This document shows positions 36,042-47,969 of a stretch of DNA of 64,000 nucleotides, piece after piece. The stretch is from Blakeslea trispora. Lineage: Eukaryota; Mucoromycota; Mucoromycetes; Mucorales; Choanephoraceae. The notes below the pieces were generated by a model that worked only from the letters and a program-made list of their open reading frames with translations, was not told the DNA's origin and did no database searches. The position numbers were made by a program, and so were the translations under genes. Within the stretch, counting starts at the first letter, position 1. Every line of letters begins with the position of its first letter. The stretch is from assembly GCA_025331445.1 (NCBI GenBank), contig JAIWNE010000056.1:147647-211646 (forward strand), given 5' to 3'.

Positions 36042-38599
36042 TTATTCTAATGCCTTCAACAATGCGTTTGCATATGTATGCAAGTCTGTTGAGTCCTGAA
36101 TCTGTGCAAACTTGTCTGAAGATTGCTTGATGTCTAAAATAATACTTTCTTGATTTTGAACTAGATTTTTTTTTTAATTTAAAGGTTATTTTTTGTGTTT
36201 GACTTTGATTACTTGAACCTTACCTTTTCTAGCAGCTTCTACCATTTTCACAAGTAATAAACACATGTTGCACTTGATCTGAACAGGTACTTCACTGTTC
36301 TCTAAACATACATCATCCACCAATACTTGTAAGAATGTTCGTAATTCAGGCTTTTCTTGAGAGCCATCTTCAGTTGGGTTGATAGCGAGGTTGACAGTAG
36401 GTTCTGCATTAGCAAGTGGTAAAACTATAAACAAATGAGTAAAGTGAACCACTCTATTTCTCGCTTTCTTTTTTTGTGTGTGTGTATACCTTGTTCCCAT
36501 ACAGATTTAACATCGACATCCGAGAAAATCAAAATTAAAGCCATAACACCATCATTCTTTAAAATAGGAAAAGTAGATGTACGAACAAGTTCCATAACAG
36601 GATCTACAATGTGAGCATCCATCATCTTTGCCTTTAGTGCCGCATTGTCTTTTTGAACCCAAACAGTTTTCACTAAATTAGTCAAAATACGAGTTGCCTC
36701 ACTCTTTGCTGCCACATCGTCTACACGCTTGATAAACAAAGTGACAAGCGATAAACTATCTCCTTCAACTACTCGCTTACAATTCTCGACTATTTTTTAA
36801 AAGAAAAGGCAAGTCAATAAGAATAGATGTCAATCATTGTATTCTTTCTCTCTCTTTCTCTCTCTTTCTCTCTCTCTCTTTGCTTACAATTGCCTGCACA
36901 AAGTAATTTGATGATACCAATCGTCAAAAATTGGTTTCTCTTCAACATGTCCTTAGATTCGTTCAGCATAGGAGATACAATGCTTATACAATCATCATCT
37001 TCAATAACAGCCTTGTTAGATGCAGGAAGACACAAATGCTTTAAACATCCCAAGATGGCATATTGGAAAGTAGCATTTTCAGTCTTCTTGAATAGATCAA
37101 GCAACAATTTCGACAAGTTATACTTTTCAACCAGTTCAATACAATGTTGATCTAATGACAACAGGTAAGAAAAAAAAAAACTATGCTTATAAAACAAACT
37201 TTGGCATTTTACCTGTTCTAGCTAGATTTCCTAAAATATAAACTGCACATTGATGAACTGCTTCTGATTCGCTCTTGGCCATAGTCAGAAACTTTGATAA
37301 TAACTGTTGATTGTTGTATAATGTATCCATTTTAGAATCTGTGGATGTTGCACAAATGGTGATTTTGCTGATTGTCTTTCGGATGTCTTCTAATTTGTCC
37401 TCGTCTTCCTTTTCATCCACATCTAATTTTGCATTTTCCAAGAAATCAAGCAGGGTATCTAATGCTCCCATATCAATGATTTCATTTTCAAGGTTATCTA
37501 AAGAAATAACCCCCCATCAAGATTTTTTTTAGTTGTTTTTTCTTTCTTTCTTTAAAGCAAACACTTACCATCATCCATGATTAACTGTAATAAAGTATCT
37601 GCCAAGTTTTCCAAATTATTCAATTCATCTACGTATTCACCTGAACTGTACAGATGCTTGATCATGGTCATATAAGTTCTTACAGTAGAAGGATCCGAAA
37701 TGTGTTTACGAGCAATCTCTAAGATATAAATAAAGTATATAAGATAACCTTTTTTTCTTCTTTCTGTCTAATGCTATCACCTACCTTCGGAAACCAAGTT
37801 ATCAATGACTTTAATTGCCATAGTGATCGTTCCATCGTCTTCGACATCGGGCTTGATTAATCCAACAAGGCTCTTTGCAGCACCACTTTCAGCAATCTCA
37901 ATCTGAATAGGAGCTATAGAGAGAGAAATTCATAAGTGACCATGGAGTCAGTATGTGATCTCTCCTACAAGCTTGTACTGTACCATATTCCATACTACTG
38001 TTCAAGTAAAATCCACATACAGTACGTATCAAGTCTACTCGATCACTGATTAAATAAGAAGCAACAGTAGTGACAATATTTGCCTCCTTGACATGTCTTC
38101 TATTGGATTCTAAGGCATTTGATTTGAGATTGGCTTCATTTTCTTTTAAATAAGCTTTTCTTTACCATGATCAAAGCAAAGGTTGCCTAGTACTCGTAGT
38201 GCCTGAATTTGAAAATCAGGTTGATTCCCAGAAGCATTTTCCAAAAGGATCGATAGACTCTTCACTAAGCCAACTTCACCTAAAGGTGTACGTAAAGAAG
38301 CTACAAAAGAGTACTTTTTGGTACACTATTTCAATTGAAGATAACAATAAACACTCGAAAAAAAAGTCTTACGTGTTCGTAAGGCATCAGCTAAAGTTTT
38401 GCAGGAAGTTGTTGCTGATTTCCAATCTTGTTGTTGTTGAAGAACGATCTGTTGAATGCATTCAACAGATGAGACAACAATGTCATCTTGAACTTGAAAT
38501 GAAGGTCAACATCCACTTGTGCATAAAGAATTGAGCAAATTATCTACCTCCTTCTATATTGCTTAGCTTAGCTTCGAGTTCAGAAGTTGAAATATCCAT
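36042..38599 (-). CDS. armadillo-repeat protein, SmgGDS (RAP1GDS1)-like
   Basis: I follow 11 exons whose phases all agree, from ATG at 38597-38599 (MDISTSELEAKL) to TAA at 36042-36044. Early exons: 38548-38599, 38373-38492, 38166-38300, 37984-38142, 37785-37913. The product is built of armadillo repeats; clear units include FQIQALRVLGNLCFDHEN, AVHQCAVYILGNLARTG, TFQYAILGCLKHLCLPASNK and SEATRILTNLVKTVW. The sequence around LRVLGNLCFDH and the repeat with LKHLCLPASNKA resemble SmgGDS, which stimulates GDP release and escorts prenylated Ras/Rho GTPases in animals. Size (roughly 650 residues) also fits. Other ARM proteins such as importin-alpha or Vac8 have different N termini. Family assignment is moderate; the ARM fold is clear. 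Confidence 0.72.
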
Positions 38600-39742
38600 A
38601 TTACAACAGTAATGAAGAAAAAGAAAAACACAAACTATAAATTGACTTTTGAGAAATAAAGTAATGTTACACATTCAGCAGACAACACGCTTTATTCACT
38701 TTAAACGTCCACCTATAAAGACATACTAAATTCGATTTCAAAAGCGAGGCACAAGAGTTAGTATTGAGACTATGTCGTTTATGACGCCAAATATATAAAA
38801 AAAAATTACTTGATAATGACAATCTGCAGTTGCTCTTCTTTCCAGAGTCACCTTGACAGATTTGTTTGATTGATTTTCATGTGAAGCTATAAAGTCAAAA
38901 TTGTATTTAGTATCATTTGTTATCTACAAGCCATGTAAGGGCAAATACCAGCGTATCATATTTTTTAACAAACAAACAAACAAAACCAAAAAAAGGAAAC
39001 CCTTTCATATGCTTGTTTGCAACTATTGACTGTAGTCAAAGTTTTTTTTTTTATCTTGGAAAACAATATGCCCTATTGTTACTATTGTTTCCTATAGAGA
39101 ATTATGCTAGCTAAACGATTCAACGACTTCACTTGTAATTAAAATAAGAACCAATAGAGTATGAGCGAGTTTAGTGGTACAACAGAGCACTCTAAATAAC
39201 AATAAAGGGTATTGCTTAGATTGTTGTGCAAACAAATAGACACCTCGTAACTGACATTACACACAGTACATTTAACAGGTTCATATAAAGGACACCCTGT
39301 GAATACATTAACTAAAGAAGAAAACCGAAAGAAGAAAGAAAGAGAGAGAGAGAGAGTAAAAAAAGAGTCAAATGTAGTTACTTATGAGTAAGTAGGGTCT
39401 ATGCTCAACCAAGAAAGATGATGGCAAGAAACCTATTGAAATAACAATAAAAAAAAAGACAGCGTTAAAAGAATGCTATCATTCTAAATGATTTCAATTG
39501 AAACGGATTTTCTTGAAATAACATAAAGACCAAGAAATGATCAATTCAGGGCAATCAATTTTTATTTCTTTTTACTAGTTTGGTATGAAATTGACAACAA
39601 AGAGAAGTTTTCTCTCAATCAAAACATATCTACGCATTCTTTGAATCTCTAAATATAAAGTAAATCACTCTCTCCCCCTCTCCTCTTCCTTTCCATTTTA
39701 TCGTCTTCTTTTCCTTTTTTTTTCTTGTTTTTTGATATCAAG
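38600..39742. other. divergent intergenic region upstream of two genes
   Basis: This gap holds the promoters of the ARM-repeat gene and the secreted repeat protein. On the minus strand, 38810-38890 reads as a short exon-like peptide (VKVTLERRATADCHYQ) after a good acceptor (TTTATAG), but I cannot connect it to further exons. A T/C-rich leader precedes the ATG at 39743. Confidence 0.35.
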
Positions 39743-42202
39743 ATGCGTTCAATTATTGCTATTTCTGCTGCTGTAGCCCTTTTGTTTACAGTCTCCGCTA
39801 ATGACAATGCCGACTTCATTGCTCTCAATTTCGCTGATCAAGTGATTGCCCCTATTGAATTAACCAGAAGCTTTGCCGCCTTCCGCTGGACAGGAGCTCA
39901 GGCTCAAGCCAAGGAGACATTCAGATTGAAGTTTGATAAGAAGACTCAGATTCAAGTGACCGATTACAAGAACCGTGGTGATAGCTTTGAAGTGTTTGAT
40001 AACGGTATCTCTCTTGGAAAGACCTCTGAAGTCGAGGATGCTAAAGATGAAAATGTGTTTGCCTCTACTCCTGAAGAAGCCATTAAAGATGAACGTTTCA
40101 GTCAAGGTATCTTTGAATTAAGTGAAGGTGAACACGAAATCACTATTAAGGCTACAGGTCCCTATGAGGCTGGTACTGCTGCCATCCGTATCCTTGATGA
40201 AGAGATGAAAACCAGCAGTAAGAAGCATGGCAAGAAGGATGATGATAAGGAAGATGACAAGGATGGTGACAAGGATGGCGATAATGATGCTGACAAGGAT
40301 GGTGAAAAGAAAGATGACGATAATGATGCCGACAAGAAGGATGATGACAAGGACGGCGACAAAGACGGTGAAAAGAAGGATGATGACAAAGACGGTGACA
40401 AGGATGGTGAAAAGAAGGATGATGACAAAGACGGTGACAAGGATGGTGAAAAGAAGGATGATGACAAAGACGGTGACAAGGATGGTGAAAAGAAAGATGA
40501 AGATAATGATGCCGACAAGAAGGATGATGACAAGGATGGTGAAAAGAAGGATGATGACAAAGACGGTGACAAAGACGGTGACAAAGACGGTGACAAAGAC
40601 GGTGACAAAGACGGTGACAAAGACGGTGACAAAGACGGTGACAAAGACGGTGACAAAGACGGTGACAAAGACGGTGACAAAGACGGTGACAAGGAAGGCG
40701 ACAAGAAGGATGATGACAAAGACGGTGAAAAGAAAGATGATGACAAAGACGACGAAAAGAAAGATGATGATAAAGACGGTGACAAGGATGGCGACAAGAA
40801 GGATGATGACACAGAAGACAACAAGAAGTATGGTGACTATGACGGTGACAGAGAAGAAGACAAGAAGTACGACGACAATGAAAATGACAAGAAGGGTGAT
40901 GACAAAGAAGACGATAAGAAGGAAGTTGACAACGAATATGGTAAATACGATGACAAGGAAGACGACAAATACGATGACAAGTACGACTACAAGGAAGATG
41001 ACAGATACGATGACAAAGAAGACGACAAGGAATACGACGATGAAGATGAAGAAGAATACGATGACGAAGAAGACAACGAAGACGATGAAGATGATCACCA
41101 CCATCACCATCACCATCACCGTCACCGCAAGGACAAGCAACAAAAGACCAAAGAACGCAAGGTCAAGCTTGGTCATGAAGAAATTCTCGGAGCTCATCGT
41201 GGTCATGAAGAAGTCCTTGGTAAACACGTTGGATACGAAGACATTCTCGGATCTTACCATGACAACAAGAACGGCTTTAAAGATCATTACCAAGAAAAAG
41301 AAATTTTGGGTGGTCTTCGTGACTATGACGACTTCCTTGGTGAAAAGGATATCTTTGAACACAAGGGTGGTAACTACTTTGATGAAGGTCATTTTGGTAA
41401 GCAACATGATGAATTCTATGGCAAGAAGGGAGATGATTACCATGAAGGCAAGAAGTACAACTATAACGATAACAACAATGTCAAGGTTGTCTATGCTGAT
41501 GAAGCCCATAACCTTGGCGATGGTTTCCGTGTATATCCCAACTATGATCAAATCAAACAACGTCTTGGCAAGGATAAAGACAACTACCTTCACAGAGCTC
41601 AACTTAACTCCGAAAGTGCCACTGCTTCTATTGAAGAGCAACAATATGAATATGCCAAGGCTCTTAACAAATTGGTTGATCTTGACCATACCATTCACCT
41701 TACTATAGTTGAATATATCGATAGCCGTAAGTTTGATTGAATCCTTTTTCTTAGAGACAAATGATTTACTTTCTTTTTTTTTTCTTTAGCCGTCTCTGCT
41801 AGTGCTAGTGTTGAATCGATGGCTGATATGAGTGTCGAATCGATGGCTGATATGAGTGTTGAGTCTATGGCTGATGCTAGTGTTGAAGCTGAATCTGTAG
41901 CTGATATCGTCTTGAGTGTTGAAGCTCAATCTGTAGCTGATGTCAATTTGAGTGCTCAAGCTTCTGCCCCTATCAGTGCCCAAGCCGATGCTTCCATGAG
42001 CGCCCAATCCGATGTTTCTATGAGTGCCCAAGCTTCTGCTCCCATCAGTGCTCAAGCTGATGCTTCTGTCAGTGCCCAAGCCGATGCTTCTGTCAGTGCC
42101 CAAGCCGATGCTCAAGCTTCTGCTAGTGCTGAATCATTTGGTTTTGACTATATTGAATCTTATGCTGATGCTGTTGCTCAAGCCTTTATGGGTTTGGACT
42201 AA
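39743..42202 (+). CDS. secreted, highly acidic DKDG-repeat protein with His tract
   Basis: Two exons (39743-41726 and 41790-42202) join in phase to 798 residues. MRSIIAISAAVALLFTVSA is a clear signal peptide. Residues 20-150 form a beta-rich domain (FRLKFDKKTQIQVTDYKNRG). Then come about 290 residues of Asp/Lys/Gly/Glu repeats (DKDG, DGEKKDDD), and an eight-histidine run near 41.10 kb followed by basic residues. Three copies of an H/Y-E-x-I/V-L-G motif (HEEILG, HEEVLG, YEDILG) lie in a Tyr/His/Asp-rich part. After the intron there is a Ser/Ala/Val tail of short repeats (ESMADMSV, SAQADASV). I do not recognise the family. Divalent-metal binding by the acidic and histidine tracts, or a cell-wall role, is inference. 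Confidence 0.85.
40340..40495 (+). repeat. 39-bp tandem repeat, four copies
   Basis: Units 40340-40378, 40379-40417, 40418-40456 and 40457-40495 each encode the 13-residue unit DDDKDGDKDGEKK, with only a few synonymous differences. It is a higher-order version of the 12-bp DKDG unit nearby. Confidence 0.9.
40556..40687 (+). repeat. 12-bp minisatellite, eleven perfect copies
   Basis: The unit gacaaagacggt (Asp-Lys-Asp-Gly) is repeated eleven times without a single difference. Perfect identity at synonymous sites indicates very recent expansion, and copy number is likely to vary between strains. Confidence 0.97.
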
Positions 42203-42821
42203 ACAAAACAAAAAAAAAAACTTGGATCAAAAAAAAAATAGACTCTTTTCCCCCCTTTTTTTTGATGTGTATTACAAAATTTAATAAAAAAAACCAGGAA
42301 ATCGTTTTTATTTATTCTTTTTTAAGGAATCAGCATATAGGCTTTATTTTCAAGTGTTGGTTATTGGAAAGAGCCATGAATAGATGTAGATTACTTATAT
42401 GTCCAAACTCATGCCCAGCATGCAGTCTTATCCAAGTGTACTTTTAAACAGGCAATTATAAAAGCCAATCTTTGGTAATGAAGAGATATCATTTGCTCAG
42501 TCAATGCTTTACTATTATGGAACCCTTTCAAAAAATCTTGTTTCGAAACAAAGGGTTTTCTTGTGATGCTGCCTGTTTTTCCCCCCTTGAAGCATTTTAT
42601 ATGAACAGCAAGGATTTCCTATAGGTTATTTCACTCGATTTCATTACCTTGTTCAGTATCGTATTGTGAAATATAAATATCCTTCCTTGGATTATCCCAT
42701 TCGTTTCCCCCCTCAACATATAGGCAAGATCCCCTACTTTAACTTATCCTCCAACACGCTCACTTATTTCAAGTAGTTTTCTTTAAAAAAAAAAAAGGGA
42801 GTCTATGTTTTAATTGTAAAT
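42203..42821. other. intergenic region between convergent genes
   Basis: 3' regions of the secreted repeat protein (+) and TFIIS (-). It contains AATAAA-like polyadenylation signals (for example near 42280) and A/T runs, and no gene-like frame. Confidence 0.4.
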
Positions 42822-43913
42822 TTAACAAAATTTCCAATGATTTCCACAAAGAACACAAGTAACAAAAGTAGTCATAGGTTCATCAGCACTTCTGGTTTGC
42901 ATTTGGAAATAAGTACATTTTCTACCACCACATTTACCACACTTGAACATATCTGTCTCTGCCTGAGCTGATTCAGCACCTCTTGCCTTAAACAAGGCTT
43001 CTTCAGCCAATTTACGATCACGAGCCTGAGCTTCTTCTGAGGCCATGGCCTCTACACTCATTTTGCATAGTTTCTCTACTGGTAATTCACCACTCACCAC
43101 ACTTTCACGTAATCCAGGATTTGCCTTATTCTTCAAGTTCAATGCCAATGAACGTGCCTTGTTTTTATAATCTTGATTGATATCACCAAATTCCTTAAAC
43201 ATTGTTTTTTCAATGGCAATAGCACGTTTTAACAATAATTCAGAATCTGAAAAAAAAAATTGAGTTTTCTACTTGTTTTTCTTTTCTTCTTCTTCTTACC
43301 TGCACCACTACCAAATCCAATAGAAGCATACATTAATTCAATGGTTTTGTTACGAGGTACATTGCCTGTGGATGTGTAGGTGACTTCATCTGATTTGACG
43401 GTTCGAGGAGGACCTTCGGTGGATGGTGTCTTTGGTGAAGAAGCTTGAGAAGAAGTAGGTGAAACACGTTTGGAGGGATTGACAGAGAGAGAAGGTGGCT
43501 TATTGGATGTAGTCGGTTGAGTGGCTGTTTGACGTACAACATCATCTTTCCATTTCTTGACGACTGATTTTGCTTTGACAGATAGTTTTGCGTCTTTATG
43601 TGTTCTTAATTTACCAATCAATTTACCAATATCTGTTTTCTAAAGCACTTATTTTTTTAGTTTTCTTTCCAATCAAACAAAAAGAGGTTTTTCTTATTTA
43701 CTTTTAATAGGTCGCCTGTTACTTTGATTCCACTTAATGTGTCTAATATATCTAAACACGCCTAAGAAAAAAAAATTTTTTTAAGCTTTTCATTAGTAAA
43801 TGCATATAGAAAAAAAGAGCGGGGAATTTTCATTTGCTTACCTGCACATTGTCTCGTTCTAAAGCTGTGTTTAATGAACTTTTGGCCTTGTTAATTTGAT
43901 CTTCTGCACTCAT
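42822..43913 (-). CDS. DST1: transcription elongation factor TFIIS
   Basis: Restarts backtracked RNA polymerase II by stimulating transcript cleavage. Four exons (43842-43913, 43702-43761, 43300-43639, 42822-43246) join to 298 residues, close to yeast Dst1 (309). The N-terminal LW domain (about 1-80) includes VTGDLLKKTDIGKLIGKLRT and VKKWKDDV. A Ser/Pro-rich linker follows, then the three-helix central domain (YKNKARSLALNLKNKANPGL). The C-terminal zinc ribbon is CGKCGG at one end and CVLCGNHWKFC at the other, with the RSADEP loop whose Asp-Glu pair enters the polymerase active site. All key residues are present. It shares a 474-bp divergent region with the gene for TFIIF-alpha. Confidence 0.97.
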
Positions 43914-44387
43914 AATAAAAAAAAAAAAAATAGAAAGAAAAGGAAAAAAAAAAGAGAAAAAAATGTTTTTTTTTTGTGGAATTTTATTTTCTATTTTTAT
44001 TATTTATTTTTCTCGAAAAAAAAAATAGTTGAATGTACACAGTTTTTTCAATGTCATGGACTTGTTCACTTCTTTAAGCGCTTGTTGAGTCTCCACGTGT
44101 CGATGAACAATGAAGGTAATACAAGAAATAGGGTAATTTGAGGATTTATTTCGGTCCGGACTCGGATGAGAAGAAGTCTCTTCCCAACTACTATTGTGGG
44201 TTCAAGGGTTAAGAAACTATCAAAAAGAGAGAGAAATAAAAAAGAAACTCTTTTATTTGTTACATGTCAGCTAATCATCAGAAGAATAAAAAAAAAAAGT
44301 AGTTACGCAGTCTAATTGGCCCAATCAACGAGCTAAGGGCTAGTTTTGTTCTTTTTTAATTTTTTTATTTCTTTTTTCTTTCTCAAC
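43914..44387. promoter_or_regulatory. divergent TFIIS / TFIIF-alpha promoter region
   Basis: The two start codons face away from each other across 474 bp. A/T homopolymers flank both starts, and a T/C-rich leader lies just before the TFIIF-alpha ATG. I see no TATA box at a convincing distance. Confidence 0.5.
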
Positions 44388-46174
44388 ATGTCCATCTACA
44401 ATACCTCACGTACCATCAAAGGCAGAAACACAAACTCTCGTCCTCCTGTCAACCGTTTGGCTAGACCTCCTCCTCCTCCTCAACGCGTATTTCAACAACA
44501 ACAACAACAACAACCTGATGCCAGTAGTTATAATGAATTTTCTCTCTTTTCAACTGCTCAACGTAGTAAAAACCATGTCATGGACTTCAAGACCAATAAG
44601 CGTGTTGAGCCTAAAGAATTTGCTCGTCCTATTAAACTTCATCGTAAAGAAACGAATTTTGTACCTTATCGACAATACATTCAAAACCTAAATGCTCAAA
44701 ATGCTGCTGCTGCTGCTGCTGCTGCTGCTCAACAAGCTCAAACTGCTGCTCAAGCACCTACAGAAGATCTCACCCTAGACAATCCAACACCATCTCAACC
44801 TCAGCAACAACAACAACAACATGGTCCTAGAACAGGTGCTGATATCAGTCTAATTGCTCCTATGGGAGGAGCTACTCATAATAAGAAAATGTTGTTTAAA
44901 AAGCGAACCAAACAAATCTATATGGCTAAAGAAGATACGCGTGAATTAAAAGAACAAGAACATTTACCTTGGATTCTAGAAGATTATGATGGTCAAAATA
45001 GCTTTACAGGTACTTATGAAGGTGGTCAACGTTCTGATTATGTACTGTTTGTCTTGAGTGTAAAGTATACTATAGAAATGTACATTTTCTCTATTTTATT
45101 CATATACAGTATTAGGATAATGGATTTCAAGTGATGCCAGTAGAACGTTGGTATAAATTTCAACCTAAACGTAACGTAAAGACACTCTCGTTAGAAGAAG
45201 CAGAAGAACAGATCAAAAAACAACAAAAGAGAGAGAACAATCGATGGATGATGTTGAAGCGTGAACGGGATGTAGAAGAGACACCCGAAGAGAGACCTCA
45301 GAGACGACTGAAGCTAGTGGATCATGAAGAAAAGAAGGCTCAATCGGATGATGAGAACCGTCAAGACTCGGACATGGACGATCTTGATTTTGATGATGTC
45401 TTCCAGGACGATGAAGAAGATCAAGGCGAACATGAAGTAGAAGATGAGGATGTCAAGGATAGTAAGGATCGTGTCAAGAAGGAAATCAAGGACTTTGCTA
45501 TCACCGGCCGAGAAGATACAGAGGCTATGGATGAAGAGATGAAGTTGACTTCGGAGGGTAAACAGATGCGCAAATTAGTACGCGACCTCGAAAAGAACCG
45601 TGCTTATGAAAGTGATGAAGAAGAAGCAGATCCTTATGCATCCAGTGCGGAAGAAGAACTTGAATCGGATCATGATGAAGAAAGTCAATCAGAGGCAGAG
45701 AAAGAAAAGAAACCTACGCCTATACCACCCAAGAAGAAAGCAAGTCTTCTTCATAAACCCAAAAAGCCCATGCAACAAAAGATCAAAAAGGAAGGACTGT
45801 CTAAACCGATGGGTCGTCCCGGTTCACCTTCTATCTACCTTAAAAAGGAGACACCTAAACCTTCTCCATCAGATGCCGCACCTACCTCTGTTCCTCCTCC
45901 TGCTGCCAAGAAACGTCGCGAGGAACCTGTACCTGTTGTAGAGAAACGTAAAGAGGAAGAGGATCTGATTACTGAAAAGGAAGTGATTGAGACACTTCGA
46001 GGCAAGACCATGACTACCAAGGAATTCCTTTACAACTTTAGAAAGCGTATCAGAAGAAACAATCGTAACCGTGAAATCATCACTCAGTTGCTTAAAAAGG
46101 TGGCCAGAAGTTCAAAAGGATCTACTGATCCAAATACGCGTATGTTGGAATTAAAACCTGAATTTCAACAGTAA
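44388..46174 (+). CDS. TFG1: TFIIF large (alpha, RAP74/Tfg1) subunit
   Basis: General transcription factor subunit that escorts RNA polymerase II to promoters. Two exons (44388-45059 and 45116-46174) give 576 residues. A low-complexity N terminus has Gln and Ala runs. The conserved dimerisation-barrel region includes LFKKRTKQIYMAKEDTREL, LPWILEDYDGQNSFTG, and YVLFVLS joined across the intron to DNGFQVMPVERWYKF, all typical of RAP74. The middle is acidic and charged (DMDDLDFDDVFQDD). The C-terminal winged-helix segment starts at LITEKEVIETLRGKTMTTKE. The intron splits the conserved barrel and uses the acceptor TATTAG rather than the nearer TACAG, as frame requires. The stop lies 5 nt from the stop of the convergent LIM gene. 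Confidence 0.95.
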
Positions 46175-46179
46175 AGTTT

Positions 46180-47474
46180 TTATTTCTTTTGGTGACATAA
46201 TTTACATACAAGTTCATTCTGTTCATCTGCTGTCCACATACCTAAAAAAAAAAAAAAAAGAGAAATAAGTTAAATAAAGCCTCGATATAATTGTGTTTAC
46301 TTTACCAGGCACACGAGAAGAAAGCATACGTTGACATTGAGAACATTGGAAATGATGAACATGATAATCATGACCAAGAGCAGTAGCACAAGGGCCATCA
46401 ATGACCTGTTGGCAGTGATGGCAATGCTTTTTATGATCAAAGTGAGTCTTGGTAGGAGAAGGTTCATTTGGCTTGTTAAAGACAGGTTTGGGTTTAATGA
46501 GAGGTGGTTTCTTGGATTGAGAATGATGTTCACAGTAAGGTTGATTATCTCGAATCAGAAAAGAACCACCTGTAAAAGGTTGCTTGCATTCCTTTTTTTT
46601 TTTTTTTTTCAATAGATGAGTTTTTTTTTCTCTCTCTTGTTTTCTCTCTTTTTTTTTTACTTTACTGTACAGACAAAACAAGCTGGATGCCAAGGTCGAT
46701 CCAAGGCATTGATATATTCACCTGTCAAATAATCACCACAACCACTACAGATTTTACCACATTTCTTTTGATAGTCTTGTTGGCAATAAGGTTGTCCTTC
46801 ATGGACCATAAAGGCATCATTATCAATAGGTGATTGACACACCACACAACAAAAATGACCTTCATGATAATGTTTACCTAAAGCACGAATGGCTGTCTAA
46901 TAAAAAATGAGAAAAAAATAAACAAGGAAAACACTATTGAAAATACCTGAGTAATGGGCTCATGACAATAATCACAACGTAAACTGAAAAGAGAGGCATA
47001 ATGATTCGAACAATAAGGTTGTTGTTCATGTACAAAATAAGCATCATCCAAGGGTGTGTGACAAGTGGTACAGACAAAACAAGAGGTATGCCACACTTGA
47101 TCCATGGCAGAGACAACAGCACCTTGAATGGGTTGTTGGCAGCCTGGACAATCGAGACCTGCATAGAGAGGACTGGTTATCTTTGTTCGAGGAGGTCGGG
47201 GACTATCGGGTATGGCAGGTGGAGATGGAGCGGTAGGTAAAGGTGGGGTAGGGGGTGCACTCGGTTTCTTCTTGAGTCGAGGTGCCAAGGAGGCTTCGAA
47301 CGCGTCTTGTTTTCGATGAAAGATAGGTTTGGCTTGAGGTTGAGGGGTCTTGGGGAAATCGGTGGTTTGTTTCAAAGGGACAGTGCCTGTGGCTGTTCTG
47401 AGTCGATGCATCCTGTCCTTGATGGAGCCTAGTTCTTGTTGATCGATGTCTTGGTTGACTGAGAGTTTTTCCAT
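46180..47474 (-). CDS. four-LIM-domain protein, paxillin-like
   Basis: Four exons (46947-47474, 46666-46896, 46306-46591, 46180-46241) join in phase to 368 residues. After a Pro-rich N terminus (residues 1-115, with PPTPPLPTAPSPPAIPDSP) come LIM zinc-binding domains. LIM1 begins CPGCQQP with WHTSCFVC. LIM2 begins CDYCHEP and continues HFCCVVC. LIM3 has CSGCGDY, WHPACFVCTECKQPF. LIM4 has CHHCQQV, HHFQCSQC and ends CKLCHQKK. Fungal proteins of this layout (paxillin/Pxl1-like) sit at sites of polarised growth and septation and bind actin regulators. The role here is inferred from layout. The end of LIM4 is encoded by a tiny final exon that contains the last Cys pair. Confidence 0.88.
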
Positions 47475-47969
47475 AGGATAAACAAGGTCGTTTTTTATTT
47501 GATTGTATTCTTTCTTGGTTGTGTTTTTCGGTAATCCATCAAGATAAGATGCTATTAAGGTGTATGAGTTTTATGAGCTTTGTTTATTGGCTTTGTTCTT
47601 TCTTAACCTAGTTGGTCTTTTGTCATATAAGACATCCTTGAATAATAATAATGAAAAAAAGAAAAATAATGCAATCTTCTTTGGAAAATAAAATAAAATT
47701 AAAATCCCGCCTTTTTTCTTGAGAAAACAATAAACTTCTTTGTCTCTAGATCATACAAGTAGCTCATTTACTAGTATAAACTATCATTTTTACACCAAAA
47801 AGATCAAATGTTTCTTTTGGAATTATGTAAATATATATATATTTATTTTAATTAAGAAGAGGAGGAATTATTTACAAAACAGACAATGAAGGGCATCACC
47901 TACCTTTCTGTTGTGTGTGTATATAAAATTAAAAAAAAGGGGGGGGGGAATCATAAAGGTAGGTGTGAT

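Noticed and set aside
38810..38890. Exon-like minus-strand peptide after a good acceptor site
   Set aside because: Could not be connected to any donor or further exon, and is too short to stand alone.
40340..40687. Regular short direct repeats that could suggest a CRISPR array
   Set aside because: Units are contiguous without unique spacers and lie in frame inside a eukaryotic coding exon.
40118..41698. Very long antisense and second-frame ORFs opposite the DKDG-repeat gene (over 490 codons each)
   Set aside because: They arise because the repeated Asp/Lys/Gly codons contain no stops in other frames. Their products are low-complexity (Ser-Leu-Pro or Val-Phe repeats) and carry no start context or domain.
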